Shown here in pieces: positions 31,846-42,804 of a stretch of DNA of 64,000 nucleotides. A model generated the notes under the pieces. It did not search any database and was not told where the DNA came from. It saw only the letters and a list, made by a program, of their open reading frames with translations. This DNA is from Purpureocillium takamizusanense (lineage: Eukaryota > Ascomycota > Sordariomycetes > Hypocreales > Ophiocordycipitaceae). Both the position numbers and the translations under genes were made by a program. Location of the stretch: positions 1,488,001-1,552,000 of the forward strand of contig NC_063073.1 in the NCBI RefSeq assembly GCF_022605165.1, written 5' to 3'. How positions within the stretch are numbered: the first letter of the stretch is position 1; every line of letters starts with the position of its first letter.

Positions 31846-34292
31846 ATGGGGCTGCTCGCCGCGCTGACGGGCCCCGACCCGGCCTTCGCCGCCGTCGTCG
31901 CCGCGCTCGCCGTCGTGACCCTGCTGACCGTTCGATGCGCCGCCGCATACCTCCGGCTGCGACAGTTCGGCGGCCCGCGCTGGACGGGCGTCTCCAACTG
32001 GCCGCACAGCATGGCCATGCTGCAGAATCGATGCCACGAGTGGTACGAGGAGGCCAACGAGAAGTACGGTAAGCGCCACTCGCCTCCTTTACTTTCGATT
32101 TTCTTTTCCCCCCATGGTCCGTCTTGGATATATATATACAGAGTTGTACATCTTTGCTGCCCGGTTGGGTGGTATGGCCGGGGACATTTCCGGGGAAGAC
32201 TTGTTCTGCTCTCATTCCAGGGATGGAAACCAGAAAAAAAACCTCCCCCAAGAAGATCCCCCTTTAAGCTGATGGTTTGGGTTTGGAGCGAAAAAGGTCC
32301 CATCGCGCGGGTGGCTCCCAACGTGCTCGTCACGTCGTCGCCCGACGTCTGGGCTCACGTCAACACCAAGGCTGGGTATAAGCGCTCCGCCTGGTACTAC
32401 AACGCCTGCCGCATCGAGCACCGGAGGGACAATGTCTTTTCGCAGACGGACGTGGCCAAGCACGACTTCCGGCGGAAGCAGATGGCTCCAGGGGTAGGTG
32501 GCCCTGTTTTTGTTTGTTGTTTCTTGTTTGTTTCTCTTCCTTTCTTTTTCCTTTCTTTTTTTTTCCCTTTCCTTGTTTGTTTGTTCCTTGTGCCGTGGTT
32601 CATGCATGGGGCCGGCCCCCCTTGCCATCACCATACTTATTGATGCGGTGGTTTAACTCGGCCCTGCATATATATCACCACTGCTACGGTGTTTGCTCCA
32701 GTGCACCCATGCATATATATGATGTGTATATGTCATATGCGTGTTTATGAAAGCAAGTTTATGGAAGCGGACCGGGACATGGGTTCCTAGTTGACTTATC
32801 ACGGTTGAGAGGGGCCTTCCGCTCATCATTCATTCGTTCGTCCATTCATCCCTCATCCCGGGGGGAAGAGGCCGCAGGTCGAAAGTGTAAAAGCTGACCA
32901 TGAACCCATCCATCACCCTTTCCCCGCTACATAGTACTCGGGCCGCGAAAACCTCCACCTCGAGTCCTCCATCGACGAGCGCATCGCCGAGTTCCTCGCC
33001 CTCATCCGCGCCAAGTACGCGTCCGCCGCGCCCGAGCGCGCCGGCGTGCCCCTCGACCTCGGCGAAAAGGTGCAGTTCTTCACCCTCGACGTCATCTCGG
33101 GCGTCGGGCTCGGCCGCCCCTTCGGCATGCTCGCCTCCGACGCCGACATCGACGGCTACCTGCGCTCCAGCGAGGACGGCCTGCGCGCCGCCAACGCCGC
33201 CCTCGCCCTCGGCCTCTCGTGGCTCGCCCACGCGCCCCTCCTCGGCCGCCTCATCGCCCCCAGCCCCCGCGACGGGAGCGGCTTCGGCCGCATGATGGCC
33301 GCGTGCTTTCGTCGCGTCGATGCCCGCGCCGCCGAGGAGGAGAAGGAGAAGAAGACAAACGGCGCCGCCATCGCCGCCGCGGGTGACGGTCACAGTAACG
33401 GTGACAGTAAGCGCTCCGATATGCTCGCGTCGTTCATGCGCCACGGGCTCGCCGGCGACGAGCTGCGCTCCGAGGCCCTCGAGCAAATCATCGCCGGCTC
33501 CGACACCACGTCGACGGGCATCCGCGGCGCCCTGCTGCACGTCGTCACCAACCCGCGCGTCTACGCCCGCCTCCAGCGCGAGGTCGACGACGCCGTCGCC
33601 GCCTACGGCCTCGAGGACGCGGCCATCATCTCCCTCGCGCAGGCCAAGCGCCTGCCCTACCTGCAGGCCGTCATCCGCGAGGCCCTGCGCGTCTGGCCGC
33701 CCGCCGTCAACATCTTCGCCCGCGACGTGCCCCCGGGCGGCGACACCGTCCTCGTCGACGGCCACCGCCCCGTCTTCCTCCCCGGCGGCGCCTCCATCGG
33801 CTACTCGGCCTACGCCATGCACCACAGCGAGGCCATCTACGGGCCCGACGCAAAGGCGTTCCGCCCGGAGCGCTGGCTCGCCGCCGCCGCCGAGGACCCG
33901 GACCGCCACGCCCTCATGCTGCGCACAAACGACCTCGTCTTTGGCCACGGCAAGTACCAGTGCCTGGGCAAGCCCGTCGCCCAGCTCGAGCTGGCAAAGA
34001 CTATTTTTGAGGTGAGTTTTGTTGTCGCCGTTGCCGTTGCCGTTGTCGTTGTTGTCGTCGTCGTCGTCGTCACTACTGCCGCCCAGAAGTAACCGACGAT
34101 CGATAAACGAACACGCAATAAGCGTCAAGCCAGAGCTTCTCATGCAGTGCTGACCCCCCGTTTGCTCTCCAGCTCATGCGCAACTTCGACATGACGCTCG
34201 TCCACCCCACCAAGCCGTGGGACGCGCGCAACACCCTCGGCCTCTTCGTCATCTCCGACATGTGGGTGCACGTCACCGAGCGGCGGCAATAA
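31846..34292 (+). CDS. Cytochrome P450 monooxygenase
   Basis: Exons are 31846-32068, 32297-32493, 32935-34011 and 34173-34292, encoding 538 residues. Introns are 228, 441 and 161 nt, unusually long for this genome. The first joins Lys-Tyr-Gly|Pro-Ile-Ala-Arg-Val-Ala-Pro-Asn. An N-terminal membrane anchor (about 12-35) places it in the ER. The I-helix is Ala327-Gly-Ser-Asp-Thr-Thr, the ExxR motif is Glu389-Ala-Leu-Arg392, then Phe-Arg-Pro-Glu-Arg-Trp, and the haem loop is Phe-Gly-His-Gly-Lys-Tyr-Gln-Cys483-Leu-Gly. The overall pattern resembles the fungal pisatin-demethylase/benzoate-hydroxylase-like groups, but I cannot assign a CYP family or substrate. Exon 3 has a low-complexity insert (Glu-Lys-Lys, Ala-rich, near 280). 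It is convergent with the neighbouring methyltransferase. A physically close cytochrome b5 fusion gene could be an electron partner (inference). Confidence 0.93.
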
Positions 34293-35072
34293 TCAATCTC
34301 TCATCTTCTTGGTTTTGCGCGCGGCTGTCGTCGCAAGCGTGCGTTTTTGTGGCGAGTTTTTCGCCTCTTGTGTGGTGCTAGCGTTGTCCCTACCTTGGAT
34401 TTGATACTCCCCTGTCCTTTTTCTTTCTCCCTTTCTCCAACAGATTCCCCCTTTCTTACCCCAGTCCAGTCTGTATCTTTTCGTGCGGAGCCCTGCGTTG
34501 CTGTGTTTCGTGAAAGAGGGCGTGCTGTTCGCTCCTCGATTTACGCTGTCAAGATTGGCCGACTGAAATTCGTTGCGACGGACTGTACTACTACTAGGGG
34601 AGCACCCAGGGATGCTCGAGCAACCGAGTGCCGCCGCTCGTGAGATGTATTAATGCCGAATGAGGATGTATAGCCCAAGTAGTACTATTAAAACTCCCAA
34701 CAGTCATTGCGACTGGAATTTCCAGGGGCTCCTTGATTGATCGTCTCGTCGTGTCGTGTCAGGAAGCTTGCGTCCGTTGCACATGTGCCGCTACTCGCAA
34801 AGCAAAAGCTTGATATGGTGGCATCGGCACAAGGTCACAGGCATTTAGGGAACTCGCCCTTGCCTGCCCCTCGTTCCTCGTGCCGCCGCCCAAGACACCC
34901 CCGAATAACATGTGCGTCGCCGCCGCTCACAAACAATAGAAGCAACCGCCTCAGCGTGCCCCGCTGTTGAAGCAAATGCCGTTTTCAAAAGACACCCTGC
35001 CATCCCTCCCACGTGGCGATAATGCACATTCCTTGTCCCTGTTCAGCGATGTGGGGAAGCCCAGAAAGCTTC
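34293..35072. other. 3'-3' intergenic DNA between P450 and methyltransferase
   Basis: Convergent terminators of both genes are expected here. No gene is recognised. Confidence 0.6.
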
Positions 35073-36444
35073 TTACATTGGTCTCTGGCCATGAACGTTC
35101 GTCCTGAAGCGCAACCCAATTTCAGCGTCTCGAGTTACACAGGGGAACATGGAGGGGTGGTGTGTAGTACAGAGTCACTTACATGAGATAGTAAGGGCGG
35201 ATGCGGGGGTTGCGGATGGCCCTGCGCATCTCCATGACAAACAGCTGGACCTCTTCATACTTCCAGCCCATGATCTCCTTGAGAATAAAGAGCGCAAAGC
35301 CTTCGAGGCTCTCGTCCATGAAGGCGAGGTTGTAGGTGCCAATTTGCTTCATCTTGGGGTCGCTGCTCCAGGAGCCGACGGGAACTTGGTAGGTGCGCTC
35401 AACAACGCCGGTGAAGCCAGCCTCGAGGATGAGCTTGCGCATGGTGCCGTTGTTGGCGATGCGCAGGGTACGGTTGATACGGTCACCACCCTCCCAAAAG
35501 ACCTTGGCCCAGCGCTTGAAGATGTGCTCCGGGTCGTCACGCACCTCGGGAACGTCGCTGTGTAGGTGGATGTTGATCTCAAAGTCCTCGAACCAGCCGC
35601 CAGGCTCGAGGGCGCGGAAAGCTTGGCGGTAGAACTCGGCCCAGTCGCTGATGCTGCCGTAGAGGGTGCGCACGTGGACGAAGTCGAAGCTCTCCGGGTT
35701 GTAGGTCCACTCTAGCTGGGCATCCTCGATGTGAAAGATGCAGTTGGGTGGCACCCAGGTAGGCTGAATGGGCGAGATGTCGGTGCCGATGATTTCGGCC
35801 GACGGGTAGGCGTCGGCCATGTCGATGGCCCAGATGCCGGTGCCGGTGCCGACGTCGAGGACGCGCTTGGGACGGTGGACGGGGGCGTCGAAGAGCCGAT
35901 CGCCCTTGAGCATCACCATGAAGTGGTGGGCGATGTCAAGGCCATTGTTCTGCCGGTCGTCGTTGGGGCCCCAGTACTCAGTCGTCTTGGAATTTTGAAA
36001 TGTGCGCCCGTGGATGCTACGGTAGTCAAAGATGCTCTCAGAGAGGGAGGCCGTGGAAGAGTAGACGCTGCATCGATGTGCGTCAGCGTACGGAGGGCAC
36101 ACGTCCTGGATATGTTTCCCACTCCTCACCTTCCGTCGTCATCGATAGCAGAGTCGGCATCGTCATCGTGGTCATTCTAGCGGGAACACATCGTGGTAAG
36201 CCGGCGCAACGTATCCGGGCCACCCCCATCACTGTTCACCTCGGGAGATGATGAGGAGGAAGAAGAAGAAGAGACGTACAAAGGGGATCTGCGTGTTGAT
36301 CGGGGGCTCCGGAGACGGACTGGACGGGTCAGCCTCGGGCGCGGGCGTTGGTGAGGTCCTGTTTGGAGGCGGCGAGGCGCGCTGGGCCGACGTGGGCGAC
36401 GACTTTGCGGTGCTGCCCCTAGACGGCGGTTTGGGGCTGGACAT
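35073..36444 (-). CDS. LaeA-like class I SAM-dependent methyltransferase
   Basis: Exons are 36280-36444, 36130-36176 (47 nt), 35183-36067 and 35073-35103 (31 nt), encoding 375 residues. Introns are 103, 62 and 79 nt with consensus ends, and all phases close. The tiny last exon replaces a premature stop at 35179-35181 with a tail ending Val-His-Gly-Gln-Arg-Pro-Met, which matches the usual Val-Tyr-Gly-Gln/Arg-Lys-Pro end of this family. The N-terminus is Ser/Pro-rich (1-55), then an Asp-rich linker. SAM motif I is Val-Leu-Asp-Val-Gly-Thr-Gly-Thr-Gly-Ile-Trp (140-150), and Gly-Thr-Asp-Ile-Ser-Pro-Ile-Gln-Pro follows. This TAM/Methyltransf_23 family includes LaeA and many secondary-metabolism enzymes; close similarity to LaeA itself is not shown. 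The acceptor is unknown. Confidence 0.9.
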
Positions 36445-38209
36445 GGCCGGCGCGAGCGGTGGGCATGGCCTCCGCGGGCAACGCAAGGCTGTCTTATGTG
36501 TCGTTTCACGACAAGCCACGAAGAAGAAGAAAAGAGCTGACGGAGGGTTTGCAGGAGCCCGGTCGGGCAGGGCAGGGAACGGCAGGGCGGCGAGGCGGAT
36601 CGCTCGACGGTCGTCAAACAGCAGCCAGCGCTCCTAGGCTTATGTATCCGCACTAAGTGCATAAGGTAGGTAACTAGCAAGGTAAGGTATGAATGATAAA
36701 ACACCCATCCGACGGAGGGCACATGCGGCCAGACGTCAAGCCACGCGGCGGACTGGGGGAGGGATGGGAGGGGTTCAGTTTGCCAACAAGTTTTGTTGCA
36801 TTATCGTCCGTGCTTGTTGCAGGTACTTCGTACTTGGTGGCAGCAGCTGCGCGCGAAAGCAAGGGTCCATCGGCCAAACGTTTAGCGAGTCCCGCGCGGG
36901 TGCGTCTGGCGTGTGCATGCGCTGTTGGGTGCGGACCATGTACGTAAGGTAAGGTAGGTACACCTCAGTACGAAGTACAGTACGAAGTACGAATATGTGG
37001 TGCGCTTGCCCAGGTTTGTTGGTCGCGCGCCTTTCCATTCAGTCCACCCTTGTTCAATCAAGTCAACCGTACCGTCCGAGGCGGGGCCTGAAGAAGCGCC
37101 TGCTGTGGGTGGGAGGACGAATAGAAGGGGGCGACACGGCGATGATGCGTCGCCCGTGGGGGAATACGGACTTGCGAGTCGATCACGGACGGCACTCTGG
37201 ACTCTGGAGGAGTTCCGGGTGCCGTGCGCCCGGGCGGGTGAGCGCGCATCGCCGACGAGAAACACGGCAGGGCCTGCCCTCGGTTGCAACAGCGGAGGCC
37301 AGCACAGTCCTCGGAGGGAAGGGAGGGGGTCCCTGGATAGTACAGTATGTACTTGGTACAGACGTTAGAAGAGACCATCATCCCCTGGTCCTGACGGCGG
37401 GCGCGCGGTCCATTCATTGATGGATCGGTCCATCCTCTTCCAACCGCGGTGGCCCACGCCTGCCAAGAGCTACCTAGTAGGTATTACGGCAGCTGCCAGT
37501 TGGCGACATGACATCAGAAGAAGGGGGGGGGGGGAGACGTCCAGGGTCTTCTAGGGGGTGTCACGGTGTGTGTGTGCGTGTGTGTCGGACAATTGGGTGG
37601 GTGAGTGGGTGGGTGGAGAGAGAGAAAAGGCTCCTCCCTCCTCCCTCCTTGTCGAGCCCAGGCGCGGGGAGGCAGCATTGCAGCCGTGATGCGACGCCTG
37701 ACCAGATGCAACTCATCAATGCCTTCTTCGCCGCGAGCAGCTGCATGTACGTAGCATCGGCGGTCGTCAGCATTGGCTGCCGTCAGCATCGGGTGAACCT
37801 AACCGACATGGCGAAGCACGGAGCTAGGTTAGTAGTAGCCATCAATCAACAGATGCGAGCGCAGGTAGGGACTTGTGCCACGGTCCGGTGCGTCGTCTCA
37901 TTCCTCCATACATCCATCCGCCAAACAAACCATGCTCGCTGTCCACCATGGGACTTTTTTCGAGGCAATTGGAGGTACGAAGTACATACATGCATACATG
38001 CCCGTAGTACTGTATTGCTGTCAGAGCCTGGTCAAGCCCAAATCTCACAGCTGCACCGCGTGAATTCTCGTGGCGTCAAGCAAACAATCCATCCCCAAGG
38101 GACGGCACGGGGAAACAAAGAGGTCAGCCAGTCGAGACTCAATTGCCCCCATGTGAATGGAGCCCAACAACACCCAGAAAGGCAGCCGGTGGGGGTCTGG
38201 CCCGTTAGA

Positions 38210-38245
<36 letters not shown>

Positions 38246-39332
38246 GCACCCGGCGGGCGTCCCACCCCCAGGTAGGGTTCACCTCGCGTGCGGCTGCCGT
38301 CGGGGGACTCTCAACTGAAAGCTTAATCCTGCCATTCGACAGATGCGACGGCAGTTGCCGTGATTGACTACCTATTATCGACGGTTTGGCTGAAGCATGG
38401 CTTGGTTACCTGGGTAGGGTAGCTCTCAGTCGGTGAGGTTCAAGAGGTCACCAGCTCCTCCGTACGTATATCGTATAGTATCCAAAGTACAGTATACAGT
38501 ATACAGTTCAAAGCAGAAAGTACATCGCCGTGATGGATGGCGCAGCGCACAGTCCAGAAATATCTCTGCTGCTAATTACAAGAAGTGCAACGGGTAATCA
38601 TCAACTATACCTCTGCCAGCCCGTTCTGCGACTGAACCCGGGATCTTGCGCACCCCGTCAGCTGCCGGCTGCAGCTCCGGACGAACGAACGGTAATCAAG
38701 TGTCGAGATGCTGAACCGGAGTTTTGATGAACAACCCTCTCCGAATCCGCCGTTGCCGAAAAAGTCCGCGCGCGCTCGCTGAAGACATCCATGGATGCCC
38801 CCCAGACCCCGCCCCCCGGTTGGGCGGCTCCAGCTGTTGGGCTGAACATATGGAGGGGCCGGGGGGGCCCACGGGTTCTATCTCGGGAGGAGTTTCTGGG
38901 GTTCAGGCCCATGGATCCTCCAGCCCCCAGCCAACCACGTGCCGCGCATTTGCACTCTTCGCCCATAGACATCCCCCACAACATGCCGAGGCAAGAACTC
39001 GAGTTCCACTGCCGGCAGCGGCTCGAGCTTCCGTCTCGTCCAACGTACTCGGTCGGTGACGTCTCACAGACAGTTCCATCCTCGGTCAGGCCGTTCCGAC
39101 TTCATCCCTTTATTAACACCGCAACGACAACAGCGGCGGCAACAACAAGAACGACAAGTTCAACGCCCTAGTCGCCGCAACTTCTTCTTCTGCTGCTGCT
39201 GCTGCCGCTGCCGGTACAGCAACCCGCCAAACGCAGCTCGTTCGTCCCCCGACATTTCGACCACACCCACCCACCTTTCGACACCCAGCGGCGCAACGTC
39301 GTCGTCGTCGTCGTCCAAACACGACAAACACC
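36445..39332. other. Intergenic DNA, 2.9 kb, repeat-bearing
   Basis: Divergent promoters of the methyltransferase (minus) and of the cytochrome b5/ACAD fusion (plus). Contains GTAC-rich clusters (about 36940-36995, with two TACGAAGTAC copies), a TG-rich tract (about 37565-37590), a CTG array and a GTATAC-repeat stretch (about 38490-38505). A 255-codon frame at 37508-38275 encodes only repeat-derived Ala and unstructured sequence and is not called. Confidence 0.6.
38211..38243. repeat. (CTG)11 trinucleotide repeat
   Basis: Eleven uninterrupted CTG units in intergenic DNA, about 1.1 kb upstream of the cytochrome b5/ACAD fusion gene. Confidence 0.95.
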
Positions 39333-41094
39333 ATGGCCTCTTCCAAGGAGTTCACCCGTGAAGAGGTGCGCGAGCACACCTCCGACGACTCCCTCTGGTG
39401 CATCATCGACAGCACAGTCTACGACCTCACCGAGTTCGTCGACGCCCACCCCGGCGGCGAGTCCGTCCTCCGCCAGATCGCCGGCCAGGACGCCACCTCC
39501 GTCTTCTACAACCTCCACCGCCACGAGGTCCTCGCAAAGTACCCCGACCTCGCCGTCGGCACCGTCCGCGGCGAGTCCCCCCAGGTCATCACCCCGCAGC
39601 CCGGCGACCTGAGCAAGGTACCCTACGCCGAGCCGCTGTGGCTCGCCCAGCCCTTCCGCAGCCCCTTCTACAATGACTCCCACCGCCGCCTGCGCCGCGC
39701 CATGCGCGAGTTCGTCGACCGCCACCTCGCCCCCGAGGCCGCCGACTGCGAGGCCACCGGCCGCCACATTGGCCAGGACATGATCGAACGCATGAGCAAG
39801 CTCGGCATCCTGCACATGCGCCTCGGCCCCGGCAAGCACCTCCACGGCGTCGAGCTCATGGGCGGCGGCGTCGTCGACGGCAAAGAGTTCGACTACTTCC
39901 ACGACATGATTGTCGCGCAGGAGATGGCCCGCACCATGACCCGGGGCTTCCAGGACGGCAACATGGCTGGCATGACCATCGGTCTCACCGCTGTCCTCAA
40001 CTTTGCCCACGACGAGGCCTGGAAGAACAAGATCGCCCAAGAGGTCTTCAGCGGCAAGAAGAAGCTGTGTCTCGCCATCACCGAGGCCTTTGCCGGCTCC
40101 GACGTGGCCGGCCTACGCACCACCGCCGAGAAGACGCCCGATGGCAAGCACTATGTAAGTCACCACCTGCTGTTGTCTCGCCCCAAGTCGCCCTCGTCCC
40201 GTACCAGAGACTGCCATTGATAACTAACACGAGCCCGGCACAGATCGTCAACGGTACCAAAAAGTGGATCACCAATGGTACATTTTGTGACTACTTCGTC
40301 ACCGGCGTCCGAACTGGCAAGGCCCTCAGCGTCCTTCTCATCCCCCGCGGTGAAGGTGTTGAGACCAAGGCCATCAAGACGTCGTACTCGGCCGCGGCCG
40401 GCACCAGCTACGTCACTTTTGACAACGTCAAGGTTCCCGTCGAAAACCTGCTCGGTGAGGAGAACAAGGGCATCCACGTCATCCTCAGCAACTTCAACCA
40501 TGAGCGGTGGACAATGACTTGTAGGTCGTGGCTTGTGCGAGATATCGAGAGCCTGTTGCTAACGATCCCTTCAAGGCGCCACTGTGCGCTCCTGCAGGAC
40601 CATTGTTGAGGAATGCCTCAAGTGGGCCAACCAGCGCCTCGTCTTTGGCAAGCGCCTCATCGACCAACCCGTCATCCGTCAAAAGTGAGTTCTCCTCTCC
40701 TTGTCCCGGGAAGCGCCTCAAAGGCGTGCAGTGCAGCTGACCCGAACTTCACCGCAGACTCGCCAAAATGATTGCCCTCGTCGAGGCAAACCAGGCCTGG
40801 CTGGAAACCATCACCTACCAGATGTGCCACATGCCTTACAAGCAGCAGGCTCAGCATCTTGCCGGCCCCATTGGCCTGCTCAAGATGAGCTGCACCCGCG
40901 CCGCCCACGAGGTCGCCGACGAGGCCGTCCAAATCTGGGGTGGACGCGGCCTCACCCAGACCGGCATGGGCAAGCATATTGAGATGTTCAACCGCACTTA
41001 CAAGTTCGACGCCATCCTGGGCGGCGCTGAGGAGGTCCTCGGCGACCTTGGCGTGCGCCAAGCCATGCGCAACTTTCCCAAGTCGATGCTATAA
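39333..41094 (+). CDS. Cytochrome b5 / acyl-CoA dehydrogenase fusion
   Basis: Exons are 39333-40154, 40244-40520, 40576-40684 and 40758-41094, encoding 514 residues. Introns are 89, 55 and 73 nt with GTAAGT/GTAGGT/GTGAGT donors. Residues 1-78 are a cytochrome b5 domain: Asp-Leu-Thr-Glu-Phe, the haem loop His39-Pro-Gly-Gly and a second His near 62. The rest is an acyl-CoA dehydrogenase: N-terminal helical domain from about 105, Thr-Glu-Ala-Phe-Ala-Gly-Ser-Asp (flavin loop), Lys-Lys-Trp-Ile-Thr-Asn-Gly, and a C-terminal Gly-Gly-Arg-Gly-Leu. The classical catalytic Glu position near the C-terminus reads Leu-Gly-Gly-Ala-Glu, as in long-chain/isovaleryl-type enzymes. A helix-G Glu pair (Val-Glu-Glu-Cys, before Gln-Arg-Leu-Val-Phe-Gly-Lys) may supply the base instead. 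Such b5-ACAD fusions are known in fungi. No mitochondrial presequence or peroxisomal SKL ending is seen. Confidence 0.93.
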
Positions 41095-41843
41095 AAACAC
41101 CTGACTTGGAGGAGGAGGAGTCTTGTAAAGTATGTAGCAAAACTTGGATCATGTCAGCCACCTCTCATGGAAGTTGTGTGATTATGTCCTGGTCGTAACA
41201 CCTACCGCTCTCTGTCACGTGTATTCGTCTCTAGGACGGCATTGGGCATTGCCTGCCCAGGACCGCCGTCTTTAAAGCCCAGTCGGTCATCGGCGGGGCC
41301 GTCTCACGCATTCACACCATTCTGGCCATCGCTCGGGATCAACGGGAGTTCATCTCGTCCTGACTAACAACTGGGCCGGCCCGCTGGCGCTGAGCTTTCG
41401 TCCCTCACCGCTGCAAAGAGGGAGAGGGGCGGGCTGCAGAAGCCATGGCCCCCGAAGGATGCCGTCAAAACATCCGCGTCCCGCCCAAATCGACACCTGC
41501 CGCCATTCTTCCTTCCCCAGGTTCGGGTTGTCTACCGCTCTCCGTCAAAGACGCCGACTGCGAGGCGAATCCAAGTCCAAGGCGTGCCCAAATACCATGG
41601 CGAAAAGAAGATCCGTGGTGCTGCTGCCAAAGTTACGCGCAACGCGAGTTGCAACCCAGCCACTTTATGGTCGTGCCGATCATGAACGATGGAAAAACAA
41701 CTTTTCAGTCGGGCTGTCTGCCAGTGCAGCCCGCAAAAAACAGAGCAAAGAAAATATCCGTCGTGGGTATCATGGAGCTGCCACGCCAACTTTCCCCTCG
41801 GTAAATGATATCATCACACGAGAGAACACACCATGCCCGTCGC
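41095..41843. other. 3'-3' intergenic DNA
   Basis: Lies between the convergent b5/ACAD and CNBP-type genes. Frames at 41445-41983 show no domain and partly run antisense into the zinc-knuckle gene. Confidence 0.6.
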
Positions 41844-42804
41844 TTAGTTGTTGGGGCACTGGGCCTGGACGTGGCCGGCCTGCTGGCACTTGTAGCAGAT
41901 CTTCTCACCACCAGCCGACTCCTTGGGGCAGTCGCGAGAGTAGTGACCAGACTCGCCGCAGTTGTAGCACTTCATGCCGTTGACGCACTCGCCTGTGATG
42001 GGTTAGAGGGGACGCGCAACGCCGGGTTGACAGATGTTCACGTACGGGACATGTGGCCGTAGCCGCCGCAGGAGTAGCAGGTCTTGCCAGCACCGCCGCC
42101 GAAGCCACCAGCAGCACCACCGCCACCGCCATAGGCGCCACCGAAACCGGCCTTGGTGCAGTTGCGGGCAATGTGGCCCATCTCACCGCACTATTGTTCT
42201 GTGAGCTCTTGTGCAGTTCAACCTTGGACCTCTCCCCTCACCTTGTAGCACTCGGTGGCCTGGCCGCTGCCGCCGGCAAGAGGGCAGTCACGAGAAATGT
42301 GGCCGGCCTGGCCGCACTTGTAGCACGACTTGTTGTCCTTGAGAGGCTCGGGGCAGTCACGGCCTGCGCAGGTTAGTACATGGTAGTTCTTACACGCATG
42401 GAACCAACGTACTCATGTGACCCTCGCCTTGATAGAGCATCAATGTTAGCGGTAGGGAAGCCTGAATTCTGAGACGAATACGCACCACCGCAGTTATAGC
42501 TAGATACAGGTCAGCAACTGTGGCCCTAGGAAATAGGAAGGACGAGACCAATCGTACCACTTAGCAGGTCCCTTGGTAGGGCAGTCACGGGCCTGCGTTG
42601 CTGTCAGATTTGGCCAGACGACACAGATATAGTCACCTCTCATCATACCTGGTGGCCGGTAGAGCCGCCTTCGTCAAAGTTAGCACAGGGTTCAAGCACA
42701 TAGGATGAGATGATCACGACTGAGAGCGTCACTGCAGACGGCCACGAGCCGGGACCTCGCTGGGTGTACATACAAGAGTAGCATGCGCCGCGAGAGTACT
42801 CCAT
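41844..42804 (-). CDS. GIS2: CNBP/Gis2-type protein with seven CCHC zinc knuckles
   Basis: Eight exons: 42774-42804, 42649-42668, 42558-42592, 42486-42499, 42413-42427, 42242-42363, 42046-42190 and 41844-41992, of 31, 20, 35, 14, 15, 122, 145 and 149 nt. They sum to 531 nt, 176 residues plus stop. Every junction has GT..AG ends and the right phase, and each restores a canonical C-x2-C-x4-H-x4-C knuckle, for example Cys-Tyr-Ser-Cys-Gly-Ser-Thr-Gly-His-Gln-Ala-Arg-Asp-Cys for the first, assembled from three exons. A Gly/Ala-rich linker separates knuckles 4 and 5. Homologues (yeast Gis2, S. pombe Byr3, animal CNBP) bind single-stranded nucleic acid and mRNAs and influence translation and stress granules. 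The protein ends Gln-Cys-Pro-Asn-Asn. Confidence 0.93.

Noticed and set aside
32830..34143. Long minus-strand frame opposite the P450
   Set aside because: It mirrors the GC-rich third-position bias of the P450 exons and has no domain of its own.
37508..38275. 255-codon frame with a poly-Ala end
   Set aside because: The Ala run comes from the CTG repeat; the rest has no recognisable feature or splice support.
39168..40040. Minus-strand frame opposite the b5-ACAD gene
   Set aside because: Antisense shadow of strongly biased coding sequence.
41445..41983. Plus-strand frames downstream of the b5-ACAD gene
   Set aside because: No recognisable feature, and the right half is antisense to the last zinc-knuckle exon.
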